Source of the DNA: Ectobius pallidus
Lineage: Eukaryota; Arthropoda; Insecta; Blattodea; Ectobiidae
Length of the DNA stretch: 64,000 nt
Direction of reading: 5' to 3'
Assembly (NCBI GenBank): GCA_964059195.1
Contig: CAXKWD010000009.1
Location: 44,053,160 to 44,117,159 of the forward strand
A program made the position numbers and the translations under genes. The notes under the pieces are model-generated. The model had not been told where the DNA came from. It searched no databases and saw only the letters and a list, made by a program, of their open reading frames with translations. Positions 26,199 to 35,628 of this stretch are shown here, in pieces; position 1 is the stretch's first letter; each line of letters starts with the position of its first letter.

Positions 26199-26684
26199 TG
26201 TGGCGGCCTCTGATCATGTTGCAGTGTTGCACAACGACCAGTTTTTAATGTAAAGAATATTTAGATTTTTTTATTATAGTACTGCATATGCCTACTATTA
26301 AACTACTTCGAAATCGTCTTTGTGATAGGTTCTTATCGACTGAAAACATGCTACACCTGATATTTGACAATTTTAAGTCATTTAAACGTGTAAATGCGCG
26401 TTAGTCGTCGCTCTCCGAAAGCCACGACTTGCTGCCTCATTTTGCCGGCTATTAACGGGTGCGAGAGGCTTGACTGCGTGGTAATACTCCCGGGGTTTAA
26501 AGGTTTTCGTCGTCGCTTTCAGTTTGCGAACAAGGCGTGATTCTTGTCTTCACCGCTAGAGCACGTCGCATCGGCTGCTGTTTGCAAGCAAGTAAGAGCG
26601 CGTGCTATGAGCTATGAAGTCCCTCACAGAGATGCCAATTGCCAATGTAGTCACTATATTGCTAATTTCATCTATCTATTAGAC

Positions 26685-26726
26685 ACTAAATAAACTCCCT
26701 GGCTCTACATCCGTAGAGGGACTAGG
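26685..26726 (-). promoter_or_regulatory. LINE 3'-tail stem-loop
   Basis: Reading on the minus strand, GGCCTAGTCCCTCTACGG is followed by ATGTAGAGCCAGGGAG and TTTATTTAG. CTCTAC pairs with GTAGAG, and TCCCT pairs with AGGGA outside it. In stringent LINEs such a 3' stem-loop is what the element's own reverse transcriptase recognises; that role here is inferred. SINE family B copies carry the same tail with a diverged loop. Confidence 0.6.
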
Positions 26727-26858
26727 CCTTTTTTTCCTTTCGAATTGGGTGGCCCTTCTGTCCATAGCGTGGATGCTTGCCTTTTGCTGGCATATTACGC
26801 ATACCCCTAAGTTCAAATCAGATCTCATCAAAAAGCTTTGTTTTCCTTGCCAGGCCTA

Positions 26859-27182
26859 TCAAAGTTCTAATGGGATCATTATGGATAGCTTCCAGCTCGG
26901 ATCCCGGGGGCCGAGGAGAAAGTACCGAGTGTTTGCAAGAGCTTCACACTCGAATATAATGTGGTCTGCTGTCTCTTCTTCCATGCCACATTTCTTACAA
27001 ATTGGTTCTTCTTTATAGATACCCATTTTGTTTAGATGCTTCCTAAGATGACAATGTCCAGTTAATAACCCTACAGTTATTCTGGTTTGTTCTCTTGTTA
27101 GCTTCAACAAGTTGTTGGTAAGTTTCTTAGAAGGCTTTGGTATCATCTTCTTAGAAAATTCAAGACCTGGAACCTTTTCCAA
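26859..27182 (-). pseudogene. LINE ORF2, C-terminal cysteine-rich segment
   Basis: This is the last part of ORF2, in a different frame from the RNase H segment. It contains a CxxC...H...C arrangement (CKKCGMEEETADHIIFEC, residues about 74-91 of this segment), as often found after the RNase H of I-superfamily LINEs and presumed to bind zinc and nucleic acid. The frame change relative to the upstream segment falls near 27170-27180, in an A-rich stretch (TGGAAAAGGTT on the minus strand), so a one-base indel is the simplest explanation. The start codon of this open frame is not a real start. Confidence 0.8.
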
Positions 27183-28243
27183 GATTTCATTGTCTTGTCC
27201 TGTATCCAGTTGTTTACTGCACTTCTCATGGTCTTTATTGTGATGCCAAGAGAAGGTCCTGGACCATAGAAAGGTTCCTTTGCTCCCATTTTTGATAGTT
27301 GGTCTGCTTTTTCATTTCCTACTACACCTCTGTGTCCTGGAACCCATATGAGTTTAACTGTATTATGTTCTGCCAGTTTCCAGAGTTGTTGTATACAATT
27401 CCACACCAGCTTCGATTTAACGCTGGTTGAGTTTATTGATTTTAAGGCTGTCTGACTATCACTGAGTATGAGGATTCTTTTTCCCCTATACTTTCTCCTT
27501 ATATTCTCTATTAGGCAGTAGATTATGGCATATACTTCTGCTTGAAATACTGTGGCAAGTTTGCTAAGGCTTATCTTATAATTTGCTTTTGCTCTAATGC
27601 CATGTATTCCAGTTCCTGTGCCATTTTTTGTTTTGGATCCATCAGTGTACCGCACTAAATCTCCATTTCCATTTCCCTGCTCCTTAGCATTCCATTCCTT
27701 CCTTGTCCTGATTATGACATCAAAGGGTCTTGCAAAGGAGTATTGTTTCACCATAATGTCTGTCGGCATTATTAGTGTTTTACTCTTAATTCTTCCAGAT
27801 ATTTCTGTATGCCCTTCCTTTATATGACTGGGGCTCCAATGTTCTGTAGTTTTTAATCTATAGGGGCTCATTCCTGCCACTCCTTGGATGAATAGATCAA
27901 AAGGGGTCAAGTTTAGAATGGTCTCCATAGATTTTGTTGGTGTACTGACCATTGCCCCCGTTATCCCAAGGCAGATCAGCCTCTGAAGACTGTTTAGCTT
28001 GGTTCTGACATGGGTTTGTTCCACTTTTGTCCACCACACGATGGCGGCATATGTAATTATGGGTCTTATAACCATTATGTATATCCAAAATACCACCTTT
28101 GGTTTCAGTTCCCAAGTCTTCCCAAAGCTTCTCCTGCATGCTGCCATGCAGACTTTAGCTTGGTTTAGTTTGTTATCAATATGTTGGTTCCAGAGAAGTT
28201 TACTGTCTAGTGTCACTCCTAGGTACTTTACCTGGTTCTCCAA
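27143..28243 (-). pseudogene. LINE ORF2, RT thumb/connection and RNase H
   Basis: This is a 366-residue segment of the polyprotein. It opens with VKYLGVTLDSKLLW, the block after the RT active site, and continues through KVVFWIYIMVIRPIITYAA. RNase H follows with all four acidic positions visible in context: YTDGS, VFQAEVYAI, LSDSQTAL and HRGVVGNEKADQLS. RNase H would remove RNA from the RNA-DNA hybrid during reverse transcription. The initial methionine is internal; the true coding sequence continues from the RT segment across a frameshift near 28318. Confidence 0.9.
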
Positions 28244-28308
28244 AGAGAGTTTCCCAGCGAATAAAGTTGGTGTGTCTATTGCGTTTACCGTTTTCCTAGT
28301 AAAAGGTA

Positions 28309-29817
28309 CTAACGTTGTTTTTGTGGATTTACCTTTAGGCCTTCTGCCTTACACCACTTTTCTACTATCCTCAGAGGAGTCTGCATAAGAGCCTTAGTTA
28401 TGTTGTAGTCTTTCCCAGGAATCAGAATAATCAAGTCATCCGCATAACCTTGGGTATAGTATCCTTCATTGTTGAGTTCTGTTATGAGTCTGTCAATTAC
28501 CAAGTCCCACAGTAATGGGGAAAGAACCCCTCCCTGTGGACAACCTCCATGTAATGACACCTCTGTTGTTTCACCAAACAATGTAGCTATTATTTTCCTC
28601 CCACCAAGCATAGTCTCTATCCACCTACAAAGGGTGTCGTTGAGTCCTTTTCTTTTGGCAGAGCGGATGATTGATGGATATGAGGTATTGTCAAAGGCAC
28701 CCTCAATATCCAAGAAAGCTCCCAGAGCTATTTCTTTGTTGTCCAGAGTTTTCTCAATCCTACCTACCAGTTGATGTAGGGCTGTCTCTGTTGATTTCCC
28801 TGGTTGATAAGCATATTGGTTCTTATGTATCGGAGATAACTCCTTTAACATATGTCTGTCTATTATCTTTTCCAGGGTTTTCAATACAAATGATGCAAGA
28901 CTTATTGGTCTTAAAGCTCTAGCCTGGTCAAGTTTTCTTCCAGGTTTGGGTATGAAGACTACCCTTGCCACTCTCCAGCTATTGGGTATATAACCCATAT
29001 CCAGTGAAGCTCGGTATATTTTGGTTAATATTGGAACCAGTAGCCAGTCAGCCTTTTGTAGGCGTACTGGTTGGATTCCATCCGGCCCTGCAGATTTATA
29101 TGGTCCAAAGGAATTTAGCGCCCATATAACTTTCTTTCGGGTTACTATTTCCTTAGCAATGACCCAATCAACATCTGCTGCCCTCCTAGAGGGTCCAATA
29201 ATGTGATTGTTCTCATACTTGTCCAAGGTAGTTGACTTTGGAAAGTGTTCCTCTATTTTGAGGTCTAAAGTCTCCTTTCCAGTTTTTGTATATACTCCCT
29301 GGGAGTTTTCAAGGGATCCTACAATTTCTTGTGGTTCACGTCTAAGAAGTCTCTGGAGTCTGGCAGCTTCAGAGGTCGAATTAACGTCCTCACAGAACCT
29401 TCTCCAGGATTTCCTTCTCACTCTCCTTACCTCTCTATTATAAATCCTGCGAGCATCTTTATATTGCTCCCATTCATTCTGAGTCTCTGCTATCCTGTAT
29501 AGTCTTCGTATTCTATTCCTCATATCCTCTAGTTCTTTGCACCACCACATTGTGCGGCGGCCTACTTTCCTAGTTTTAAGAAGACAGTTGTTGTGGTATG
29601 ATGTGAGAATAGCTTCTTGTAGGTTATCTACAGCCATTTCAACATCATATTCATCTTTGATGCTGGAGTTCACACAACATAGGGCCTCCTTCAAGTCCTC
29701 ACTGTACTGTATCCAGTTAGTACTCTTAGGATCCCTGTATATCCTTACCTCCCGCATCATGAGATTTACTTCAAAATCAATGTTCTGATGGTCTGATAGC
29801 GAGGGGCCATCAGCCAC
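28309..29817 (-). pseudogene. LINE ORF2, reverse transcriptase segment
   Basis: This is a 502-residue segment. It begins just upstream of SDHQN, the last endonuclease motif, and contains the RT core: GPDGIQP, RPISLASFVLKTLEKII, LDIEGAFDN (first catalytic aspartate), GCPQGGVLSPLLWDLVIDRL, then YADDL (second and third catalytic aspartates) and GLKVNP. The segment stops because an A-run near 28318 is one base short of the length that keeps the frame (CCACAAAAACAACG on the minus strand). The enzyme would copy the element RNA at the nicked target. Apart from the flanking frameshifts the domain has no internal stop. Confidence 0.92.
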
Positions 29818-29867
29818 TTTCCATTCTTTGATTATTGATAATGTATGCTCAGTGGTAAGAGTTATAT

Positions 29868-30440
29868 CTACCTAGGTATAACCTCTTTCCTACTTTTTGT
29901 GATAAAAGTAGGTTTACTCCCCTGATTCAATATGTGCAAATTGTTTGCTACAATAAACTCAAGTAGAGACTCACCTCTTTTATTGATGTCAGTACTGCCC
30001 CAGGCAACGTGGTGTGCATTGGCATCACATCCTATTATCATCTGTGTACCACATCCGACACTGTACTGGACCAGTTGTTTCACGTCTTCTGTAAGAGGAA
30101 GTGTTTTGTCATCATAGGGAAGGTACGCAGAGGCTAGAATGATCTCTCTCTTGCACCCTTCCTCTACGAGTTGAACTTTTGCAGTTGTTAAATCTCTGGA
30201 ACAGAGTTCATGTATTGGAAAGACTGTGATGTTTTGATCTAACAAAATACATGTTCTTGGGGTCTGGTTAAATTTATTGAAGATTAACTTACCTCCAGTT
30301 TCTCCTAGCCCTAAAATCTTCCCTTTGGAAACCCAAGGTTCTTGGATTAGGGCTAATTTGATTCCTTCAGTTCGAATCCGTCTACTGAGGTTGAGGGTGG
30401 CTGCCCGACTGTGTTGAAGGTTGGCCTGTACTAGCTTCAT
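29868..30440 (-). pseudogene. LINE ORF2 start: AP-like endonuclease
   Basis: ORF2 starts at 30440 (MKLVQANLQHSRAAT), 59 bases inside the end of ORF1. The APE-type endonuclease fold is indicated by QANLQHS (residues 5-11), the catalytic-site QEPW (33-36), ASAYLP, and GCDANAHHVAWGS near 138-150; the final SDH motif lies in the next open segment. The enzyme would nick target DNA to prime reverse transcription. The frame is lost at a stop at 29868 after KSRKEV; shifting frame restores VDITLTTEH, so one indel separates endonuclease from RT. Confidence 0.9.
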
Positions 30441-31383
30441 CCTTCTTTTGGGGTGCCTCCTTTGGTTTGTCTATGACATTCATCTGAATCTGGTAGAGTC
30501 CGAAATAAACTTTGAATCCTCTCCCCTTCAGAGTCAGGTAATCCTGTTCTTTCACCTGAAATACTAAGGTCTGTCCCGTAGGTTCTACCTTCCTATTTAG
30601 GTTTATCCATTTACAGATTTGGAGTCCTGCATTTTGTGCCTCCATTCTATTCTGAATCTTTTCCACATTAAAATCATTATATGCCTTGGGCAATTTCATG
30701 ATTATTTTAGAGGTCCGTATAAGATCACTTGCCAGACCTACTTTTAATGTTTTTTCTTTCCACGGGTTCATTTCCTCTACAGTCTTCTGCAACCAGATTC
30801 TGCTGTGGTCCCCCATGCATATGATGATGATTGCGCCATCTTCAAGCTTGCAAGTCTTGAACGTAGGAGCAGTTCCAGGGGTAAGCCCCTCCATCCTGTC
30901 CGTCAGTTCTACTTCCAAGCAGTCCAGATCTTCGTCTGTGAGTACGTTATCAGGATGATTTTCATGAATGATTGCCATCTTGATACCCCTCACAGCGTCA
31001 CTGTAATCTGATTTAACCACATCTTCACTTTTCATCCTTTTGATGGGTTGTTTTTGTGTGGGTGTTGGAGTTCCATCCTCCGAATGTTGTCTTTTGGACT
31101 GTTTCGGAGTTTTGGTATCTTTCACCTCCTGTTTTTGAGGTCTTGTGGCAGGCTTCTTTTTGTTTTCAACCCAAGTGCCTTCTGCCATTTTCCTCTCTTT
31201 CGTTAGTCTCTTTTTCTGAGCTGCTGAGAGTTTCTTTCGTGGCTCTAGCCTGATTCTTTTCATTGCTGTCACCGCTTCTGTCACTTTGTCCTCCTCAGGT
31301 CTGAGCTCAAGCTCTTCCTGAGTATGCACAGTTTCTTCTAAAGTTTCTGAGGTTTGTCCTAAGGCTCCCTCAGTTACTTCCAT
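30382..31383 (-). CDS. LINE ORF1 protein (DUF4780-like)
   Basis: An intact 333-residue ORF1. The first 125 residues are charged and rich in lysine, glutamate, threonine and proline, with basic clusters (RKKLSAAQKKRLTKERK) suiting RNA binding. From about residue 130 a folded domain begins (KMAIIHENHPDNVLTDEDL, later IIICMGDHSRIWLQ and MNPWKEKTLKV), which I recognise as resembling DUF4780, a domain found in ORF1 of several insect LINEs. The tail is polar. ORF1 proteins coat the element RNA; that role is inferred from position. The start is the first methionine of the frame. It overlaps ORF2 by 59 bases in another frame, so ORF2 would need reinitiation or frameshifting. Confidence 0.8.
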   Translation of the reverse strand: MEVTEGALGQTSETLEETVHTQEELELRPEEDKVTEAVTAMKRIRLEPRKKLSAAQKKRLTKERKMAEGTWVENKKKPATRPQKQEVKDTKTPKQSKRQHSEDGTPTPTQKQPIKRMKSEDVVKSDYSDAVRGIKMAIIHENHPDNVLTDEDLDCLEVELTDRMEGLTPGTAPTFKTCKLEDGAIIIICMGDHSRIWLQKTVEEMNPWKEKTLKVGLASDLIRTSKIIMKLPKAYNDFNVEKIQNRMEAQNAGLQICKWINLNRKVEPTGQTLVFQVKEQDYLTLKGRGFKVYFGLYQIQMNVIDKPKEAPQKKDEASTGQPSTQSGSHPQPQ

Positions 31384-31960
31384 TTCTTCCAGGGTCTTCT
31401 CTTTGGATTCCCTGGTATTGCTTCCTTTTGTTAATTCTGATGAAGACTCAATTTTGGTCCCACGAATATGGGGGGATTAAAAGTCACCTTCAGAAGAGCC
31501 CCCATCTCTGAAGGAAGGCTTTTTACAATTAGGTTTCGCCCTGTTCCTCAAAGGGGACCGTTCTCGACACCATTGTTGACTACCCTGGTGCCATCCAGCC
31601 CTCGGCACGATACCATTACACCTTGGTTTGGGTAGACCAGAGCCTTATCTCTTGTCAGTTCTCCAAAGGGGAGGCCTGGCAAGTGGTTCTCCAAGGGGAG
31701 TCCCCGTAAGGATGGATTTTTTACAATTAGCTGCTCCTTAGTCTGACACCTCGCTTGTGACCTCCCTGGCTTGAGTAGCTCTGCCAGTACAGCTCACAAG
31801 GTCCTTGGTGTACACAAGCCCCACCACCTACTTCAAGGTCTCGCAGCTACTAGGTGGGGGGACTACATCCTACGCCCTACTTTTCAATCAAGTATCTCCT
31901 CAATTTGTATGAGGAGGCTGAGTACACCCCATTCCAGACCTCCCTACTTCAGAAAAATTC
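31384..31960 (-). promoter_or_regulatory. LINE 5' untranslated region
   Basis: About 580 bp upstream of ORF1 are markedly less AT-rich than the surroundings and lack a long open frame. Several CCAAAGGGGA/CTCCAAGGGGA-type blocks and two copies of TTTTTTACAATTAG (near 31510 and 31713) recur in it. LINE 5' regions usually carry an internal promoter; nothing here identifies one with certainty. The outer boundary is where base composition and repeat content change. Confidence 0.55.
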
Positions 31961-32019
31961 GATTAAGTACCGGGGAACGAACCCAACCTAATGTTTACCC
32001 ACTTACCCATGAGCTAGAT

Positions 32020-32270
32020 ACTTGAAATTTGGCAGCTTTTAGCCTACCACCGATGGAAGATTCCAAAAAGTCCAAAATTTTATTTTTTTACCCTCCAAAA
32101 AGAAACTTCGAAAATTTTTACAGGCATTACTGTTGACCCACTTCCACATGAGCTAGAAATCTGAAATTTGACAGACTTATAGCTATTAGCGTGTAACCAA
32201 GGAGAAAATTCCAGAATGTTCTAAATTTTAAATGTTTACCCCAGAAAAATCTTAAAGTCGTTCTGCAGAT
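32020..32270. repeat. Dispersed repeat family A, two tandem units
   Basis: Two units, each with ATGAGCTAGA, a CTTGAAATTTGGCAG-like block, a CCGATGGAAGATTCC-like block and CTTCGAAAATT-type sequence, follow one another (32020-32115 and 32120-32250). They match 1049-1215. They lie between the LINE 5' end and SINE C, within the span of the P-like element. Confidence 0.6.
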
Positions 32271-32474
32271 TTTTTTTAGGTTTAGTATGGCTAAGTAGTT
32301 ATTATGGGCTACGGCAGTCTAAATACAATGATTGTATCTTCGATAAAGTGTCAGTTAAAAAAAAAAATTCTTAGAACCACACAGAGAGGCAGAGCCCCAC
32401 TGGGAGTTTGGAGGTAGAGCCCCGAACGAGCAAAGCGACTATTTATATATTATATATTATTAATTCCTGTAAAA

Positions 32475-32678
32475 CCACTCCCCCATGACTGAGTGGTTAG
32501 ATTGCTCGTCTTCCACCGCTGGGACCCAGGATCGAATCTTGGTGGATCCATGTGGAATTTGTGGTGGACGAAATGGAGTCGGGCAGGTTTTCTCGGGGCA
32601 CTGCTGTTTCCCCTGCCACATATTCCATCAGAGCTCTATTCATCATACTATGGCCATTGGTTGCAATAAAGGAATTAT
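32475..32678 (+). mobile_element. tRNA-derived SINE, family C
   Basis: A box TGACTGAGTGGTTAGA (32487 onward) and B box GGATCGAATCT (32529-32539) form a tRNA-like polymerase III promoter, followed by a SINE body with CCATGTGGAATTTGTGGTGG and GGGCAGGTTTTCTCGGGGC and a tail with CAATAAAGG. It is flanked by AATTCCTGTAAAA (32462-32474) and AATTCCCGTAAAA (32679-32691), a 13-bp target duplication with one mismatch, so the insertion is fairly recent. It sits inside the P-like transposon and therefore postdates it. Confidence 0.88.
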
Positions 32679-32732
32679 AATTCCCGTAAAATAGTGCAAC
32701 ACCCTGTTCCTACACCCACGATCCGCCACTGA

Positions 32733-32955
32733 TTTCAAGTAACACTAAATCCTACAACAGAAATAGGCTATAACTGGAAATGGCATAACATAGTTTATAG
32801 GCCTAAATGTTCTATTAGAGAACTAAAAAATACATAAGTTTAACACATTCTTATCTCTTTCATAATTTCAAGTAACACTAAATTCTACAACAGAAATAGG
32901 CTATTACAGGAAATAGCATAACATAGTTTATAGGCCTACATATTCTACTAGACAA
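32733..32955. repeat. Two-unit tandem repeat of about 135 bp
   Basis: TTTCAAGTAACACTAAAT, CTACAACAGAAATAGGCTAT and AACATAGTTTATAGGCCTA appear in order at 32733 onward and again at 32867 onward. The junction segment 32825-32872 also occurs at 26152-26198. Both TAGGCCTA octamers in the array are intact. Confidence 0.8.
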
Positions 32956-33267
32956 TCTGAAACCCAACTATTTACAACCGCTATTTAGTCTACAGAACAT
33001 TAATCACCATTTATTTATACAGAAACTTATAGGTAAAATTTATTTCAACTATTTACAATCATTGTTTAATTTACAGAACTTTAATCTGCAAAATCACAAG
33101 ATTCCAGCAACCAGTTCAAGACTGTGTGTGTTAGCGTTGCGGGCAGCACTGTGAGAGATATCACGTTATGACATGACAGGAATTCTTCACAAAGTTCTGA
33201 ACTATGTAAAATTAAATTTCTTGCACATTGTGCGCATTTTCTATTTCATTCATATTCTTCAGATATT

Positions 33268-33500
33268 CTAGGCTACTTCAGAGGTAAAGATATATTGCAA
33301 ATCAGGTCCTGACACAAGCCTATCACGACAGTGAGAGAGAACAGATTTAAGGAAAAATGTCTGAACAGTTGCTGCTGCATCAATGTCAGGAGTATTATGG
33401 GTCATATCAATAATTTTGTTCCCTTTATAGGAAATCTTTGGTTTCACATAAATTTCATCAATCACAAGTGTTACTAACCGTTTTGGGGTGGAGTTATTTC
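33268..33500 (-). pseudogene. P-like transposase, RNase H N-terminal fragment
   Basis: The minus frame reads VTLVIDEIYVKPKISYKG from about 33495, followed by GNKII and later AATVQTFFLKSVLSHCRDRL. An aspartate-glutamate pair followed by KP and YKG is typical of the first catalytic block of P-element/THAP9-type transposases. Here it is followed by a decayed stretch. It lies downstream of the THAP exon on the same strand, in the expected order. No complete catalytic set can be assembled, so the copy is inactive. Confidence 0.65.
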
Positions 33501-34010
33501 ATACTTGGTCTGAAAATACTTCTTTAAAGACTTTTTTGCACTCCTTAGCTAGTAAGTGTTACTTACGAAAGTTGTTTACATGGATCGTAAGTTGACATTC
33601 CCACACAATCGTGTTGCTAAGGGCGTTGCGATGAGGTTAAATTACTTACGGTCCAAGCGCCACGTCATAATTCATTACGATACACTTCATAATACAAGCC
33701 TTTATGGACACGGCCCCCAGGACAAATATTCGGTTCCCATAACAACAAACACATGCGAATCACTTTCTGAAATAAACATCTATTTTCAAGAATGTATTTA
33801 CATAATATTTTCAGGTAATATCACAATTAATATAATTAAATTGATATAAGTAACCGTCGTGCAAAAAATAGCATGCAACACACGGGCCGTAAAGGCAATT
33901 TACGGGTCTTACGGCACTTGTATCGCAATATACTAGTTAAGACCAGTACTTACACTACGTAAATTAAAAACTTTGAAGTAGGCTGCATAGAATGTACGTT
34001 GGTATGAGAT
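33501..34010. other. Unassigned DNA inside the P-like element
   Basis: This lies between two transposase fragments. CTAGTAAGTGTTACTTACG near 33550 and the GTACTTACACTACGTA block near 33945 are roughly inverse and may bound a small insertion, but the match is too weak to call. Confidence 0.4.
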
Positions 34011-34388
34011 TTATCTTAAAAATTTATAAGCTGCTGGGAATGAAAAAAAAAACAGACTATGGGCGAAAACAAGTAAGACAGGAGAATACCTTAACTGTTT
34101 CACCATAGTTAGTTTAAGTTGCTCACAAAAGAACTCAAAAGAAGCTTTCTTTTCAGCGCTACACTTATATTTCCATTCGGCCAGCAACTGTATAACAACT
34201 TTAAACTTGTCTTCAATTTTGATGTCCTCATCGTCAAAATTCTTAACAACAGTTAACAATTTTTCTGACTTGGAATAAGTGTCACAGTGCAGTTCATTAC
34301 TTAGCAGAAAATTAAATTTGGGGATAGTTTCCCACTGTCCTGGATTGGTTAATATTTTTTTTACAGAGGAAAAACGGCCATATTTCAT
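34011..34388 (-). pseudogene. P-like transposase, middle region
   Basis: A 125-residue minus frame contains FEFFCEQLKL, then RYSPVLLVFAHSLFF and PAAYKFLR. The pattern EQLKL, a run ending in aromatic residues, then AYKFLR resembles the segment between the THAP domain and the catalytic domain of THAP/P-type transposases. The N-terminal part (ILTNPGQWETIPKFNFLLSN) is unassigned. Exon boundaries are not defined. It lies 1 kb inside the THAP exon on the same strand. Confidence 0.5.
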
Positions 34389-34683
34389 GTAATATTATTC
34401 TCCAGAAGTTTTGGAATCCAGGTATAGGCATATTTTGTTTCTAAAAATATAGGTAAAATCGGTAAACAGTTCACAGGAAAATAACCTAAAATGGCGCTCG
34501 GAAGAAAAGTGCACACACCAGAATCGGCTGCTCGAGTCAGCGCAGGTGCATGCTGGGAAGAAGCCGATGGGTCACGTGGTGCTGGAATCAGGGCTGCCAA
34601 CATGATAAGGGTCTGTGGTGGGTCAGTCGCTATCACTATCTAGAACACCACTGGCCCCCAAACCCTCTTTAAACTTGAGCCAA

Positions 34684-34752
34684 CATGCCTAACCTAACCT
34701 AACCTAACATGCCTTACCTAACCTAACCTAACATGCCTTACCTAACCTAACG
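34684..34752. repeat. CCTAA (TTAGG-type) interstitial telomere-like repeats
   Basis: Runs of CCTAA, the complement of the TTAGG pentamer used by most insect telomeres, are grouped in a higher-order unit of about 25 bp of the form CATGCCT(A/T)ACCTAACCTAAC. There are nearly three units. It is flanked by a thymine-rich stretch and ordinary sequence, inside the P-like element between two transposase fragments, so it is interstitial and not a chromosome end. Confidence 0.8.
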
Positions 34753-34827
34753 TTTTTTGTTGCCCCCAAACCCCCTTCTTCAATATAGAATAAATAGAAA
34801 ACCCGGGAATCCAGTCTGCGCGGGAAT

Positions 34828-35145
34828 TTAAAAGCGCGCGCTTAAAATTGTTGGCAGCACCGTATGGAACAGACCAATGACATGCACGGTCGTTAGCAGC
34901 CAATGGGAGTGTTGTTCTGCAAGCCAGAGACCGCATAACAACGCCGAACATCGCATGTGGAAATCCAGTACAGTGGGAAACTTTTCTACAACTTGAAACA
35001 AAGCTCTGACAGTGAAATTTGACTGCAATATCACTACATGTTTCAGGGTAGGAGAACCATTTAAACAAATTCTCAGAAAGTATAACTGATCATTAGCATG
35101 TTCTACAGTCCAGCCATCAATATTCAAACGTTCAAGATTCAACAC
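34828..35145 (-). pseudogene. P-like transposase, probable second exon
   Basis: A 105-residue minus frame runs NIDGWTVEHANDQLYFLRI and LKHVVILQSNFTVRALF. It follows the THAP exon on the same strand with an AG-ended stretch upstream that could serve as acceptor. THAP transposases and several THAP proteins have such a beta-rich region after the THAP domain, but I identify it by position more than by motif. Confidence 0.4.
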
Positions 35146-35399
35146 TGTTCATTTTATCTGATGCCAACTAGTCTTCATATTGTTGCTCAACCCGCTGAAA
35201 ATATTCCTCTTTCCTTTCATTTGGATTCCTTATATCTGCATTACCTGATTCTGTGCTTGAATATTTCGTCAAATTGTCTGAGAGCACTTTTTTTTTCCGT
35301 GTGAGCACTAAGTTCAGACCCTGAGAAATGAACTATAAGATTCAAGCATCAGAAGATAAGTTACATCTAATTTTAAATGTTGAATCACATAAAACTTAC

Positions 35400-35628
35400 C
35401 GTCTGAGCCTGTCTCGTATCATTACATCCTCTGGAAAATTAACAATGCATACAACTCTTTTGTTATTGTTGTAATTTTAAAGTTTTCCCTTGGAATTTTT
35501 TTCATCCATACGTTTCTTCTACTTTTTTCTGTTGGAAAAACAAAAGAAGGCACATATTTTCCTTTATAACAATTCGACTTGCAGCCTGGTACACAGCAAC
35601 TATTTGGAAATTTTAGTTTGTGTATCAC
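35400..35628 (-). pseudogene. THAP domain exon of the P-like transposase
   Basis: The minus frame starts MIHKLKFPNSCCVPGCKSN, the N-terminal CxxxC of a C2CH THAP zinc finger, followed by YVPSFVFPTEKSRRNVWMKK, the typical phenylalanine-proline and W...K block. After a one-base frameshift the second half continues as VVCIVNFPEDVMIRD, where the usual CxxH is CxxN: the zinc-ligand histidine is lost. The exon ends at a good donor (ACG|GTAAGT, intron starting at 35399). THAP domains bind the transposon ends. Two defects make it inactive. Confidence 0.75.

Larger units (their letters stand above)
26685..31960 (-). mobile_element. LOA-like non-LTR retrotransposon (LINE)
   Basis: A nearly full-length two-ORF LINE reads on the minus strand: a GC-richer 5' UTR (about 31384-31960), ORF1 (30382-31383), then ORF2 from 30440 down to about 26859 with endonuclease, reverse transcriptase, RNase H and a cysteine-rich tail. 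The RT context (GCPQGGVLSPLLW, GYADD) and the RNase H placed after the RT fit the LOA clade of the I superfamily. ORF2 is broken by three frameshifts. The 3' end is a hairpin-forming tail ending GGGAGTTTATTTAG (26685-26726 on the plus strand), shared with SINE family B. The 5' boundary is approximate and no target duplication was found. Confidence 0.88.

Noticed and set aside
28300..28330. Programmed frameshift between RT and RNase H of ORF2
   Set aside because: The three frame changes are at different places, at least two in simple A-runs, with no shared slippery motif or downstream structure; indels are the simpler explanation.
27597..31253. Plus-strand open frames within the LINE
   Set aside because: They are shadows of the minus-strand ORF1 and ORF2.
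34684..34752. A chromosome end
   Set aside because: Only about 70 bp of degenerate pentamers, with ordinary sequence and transposon exons on both sides.
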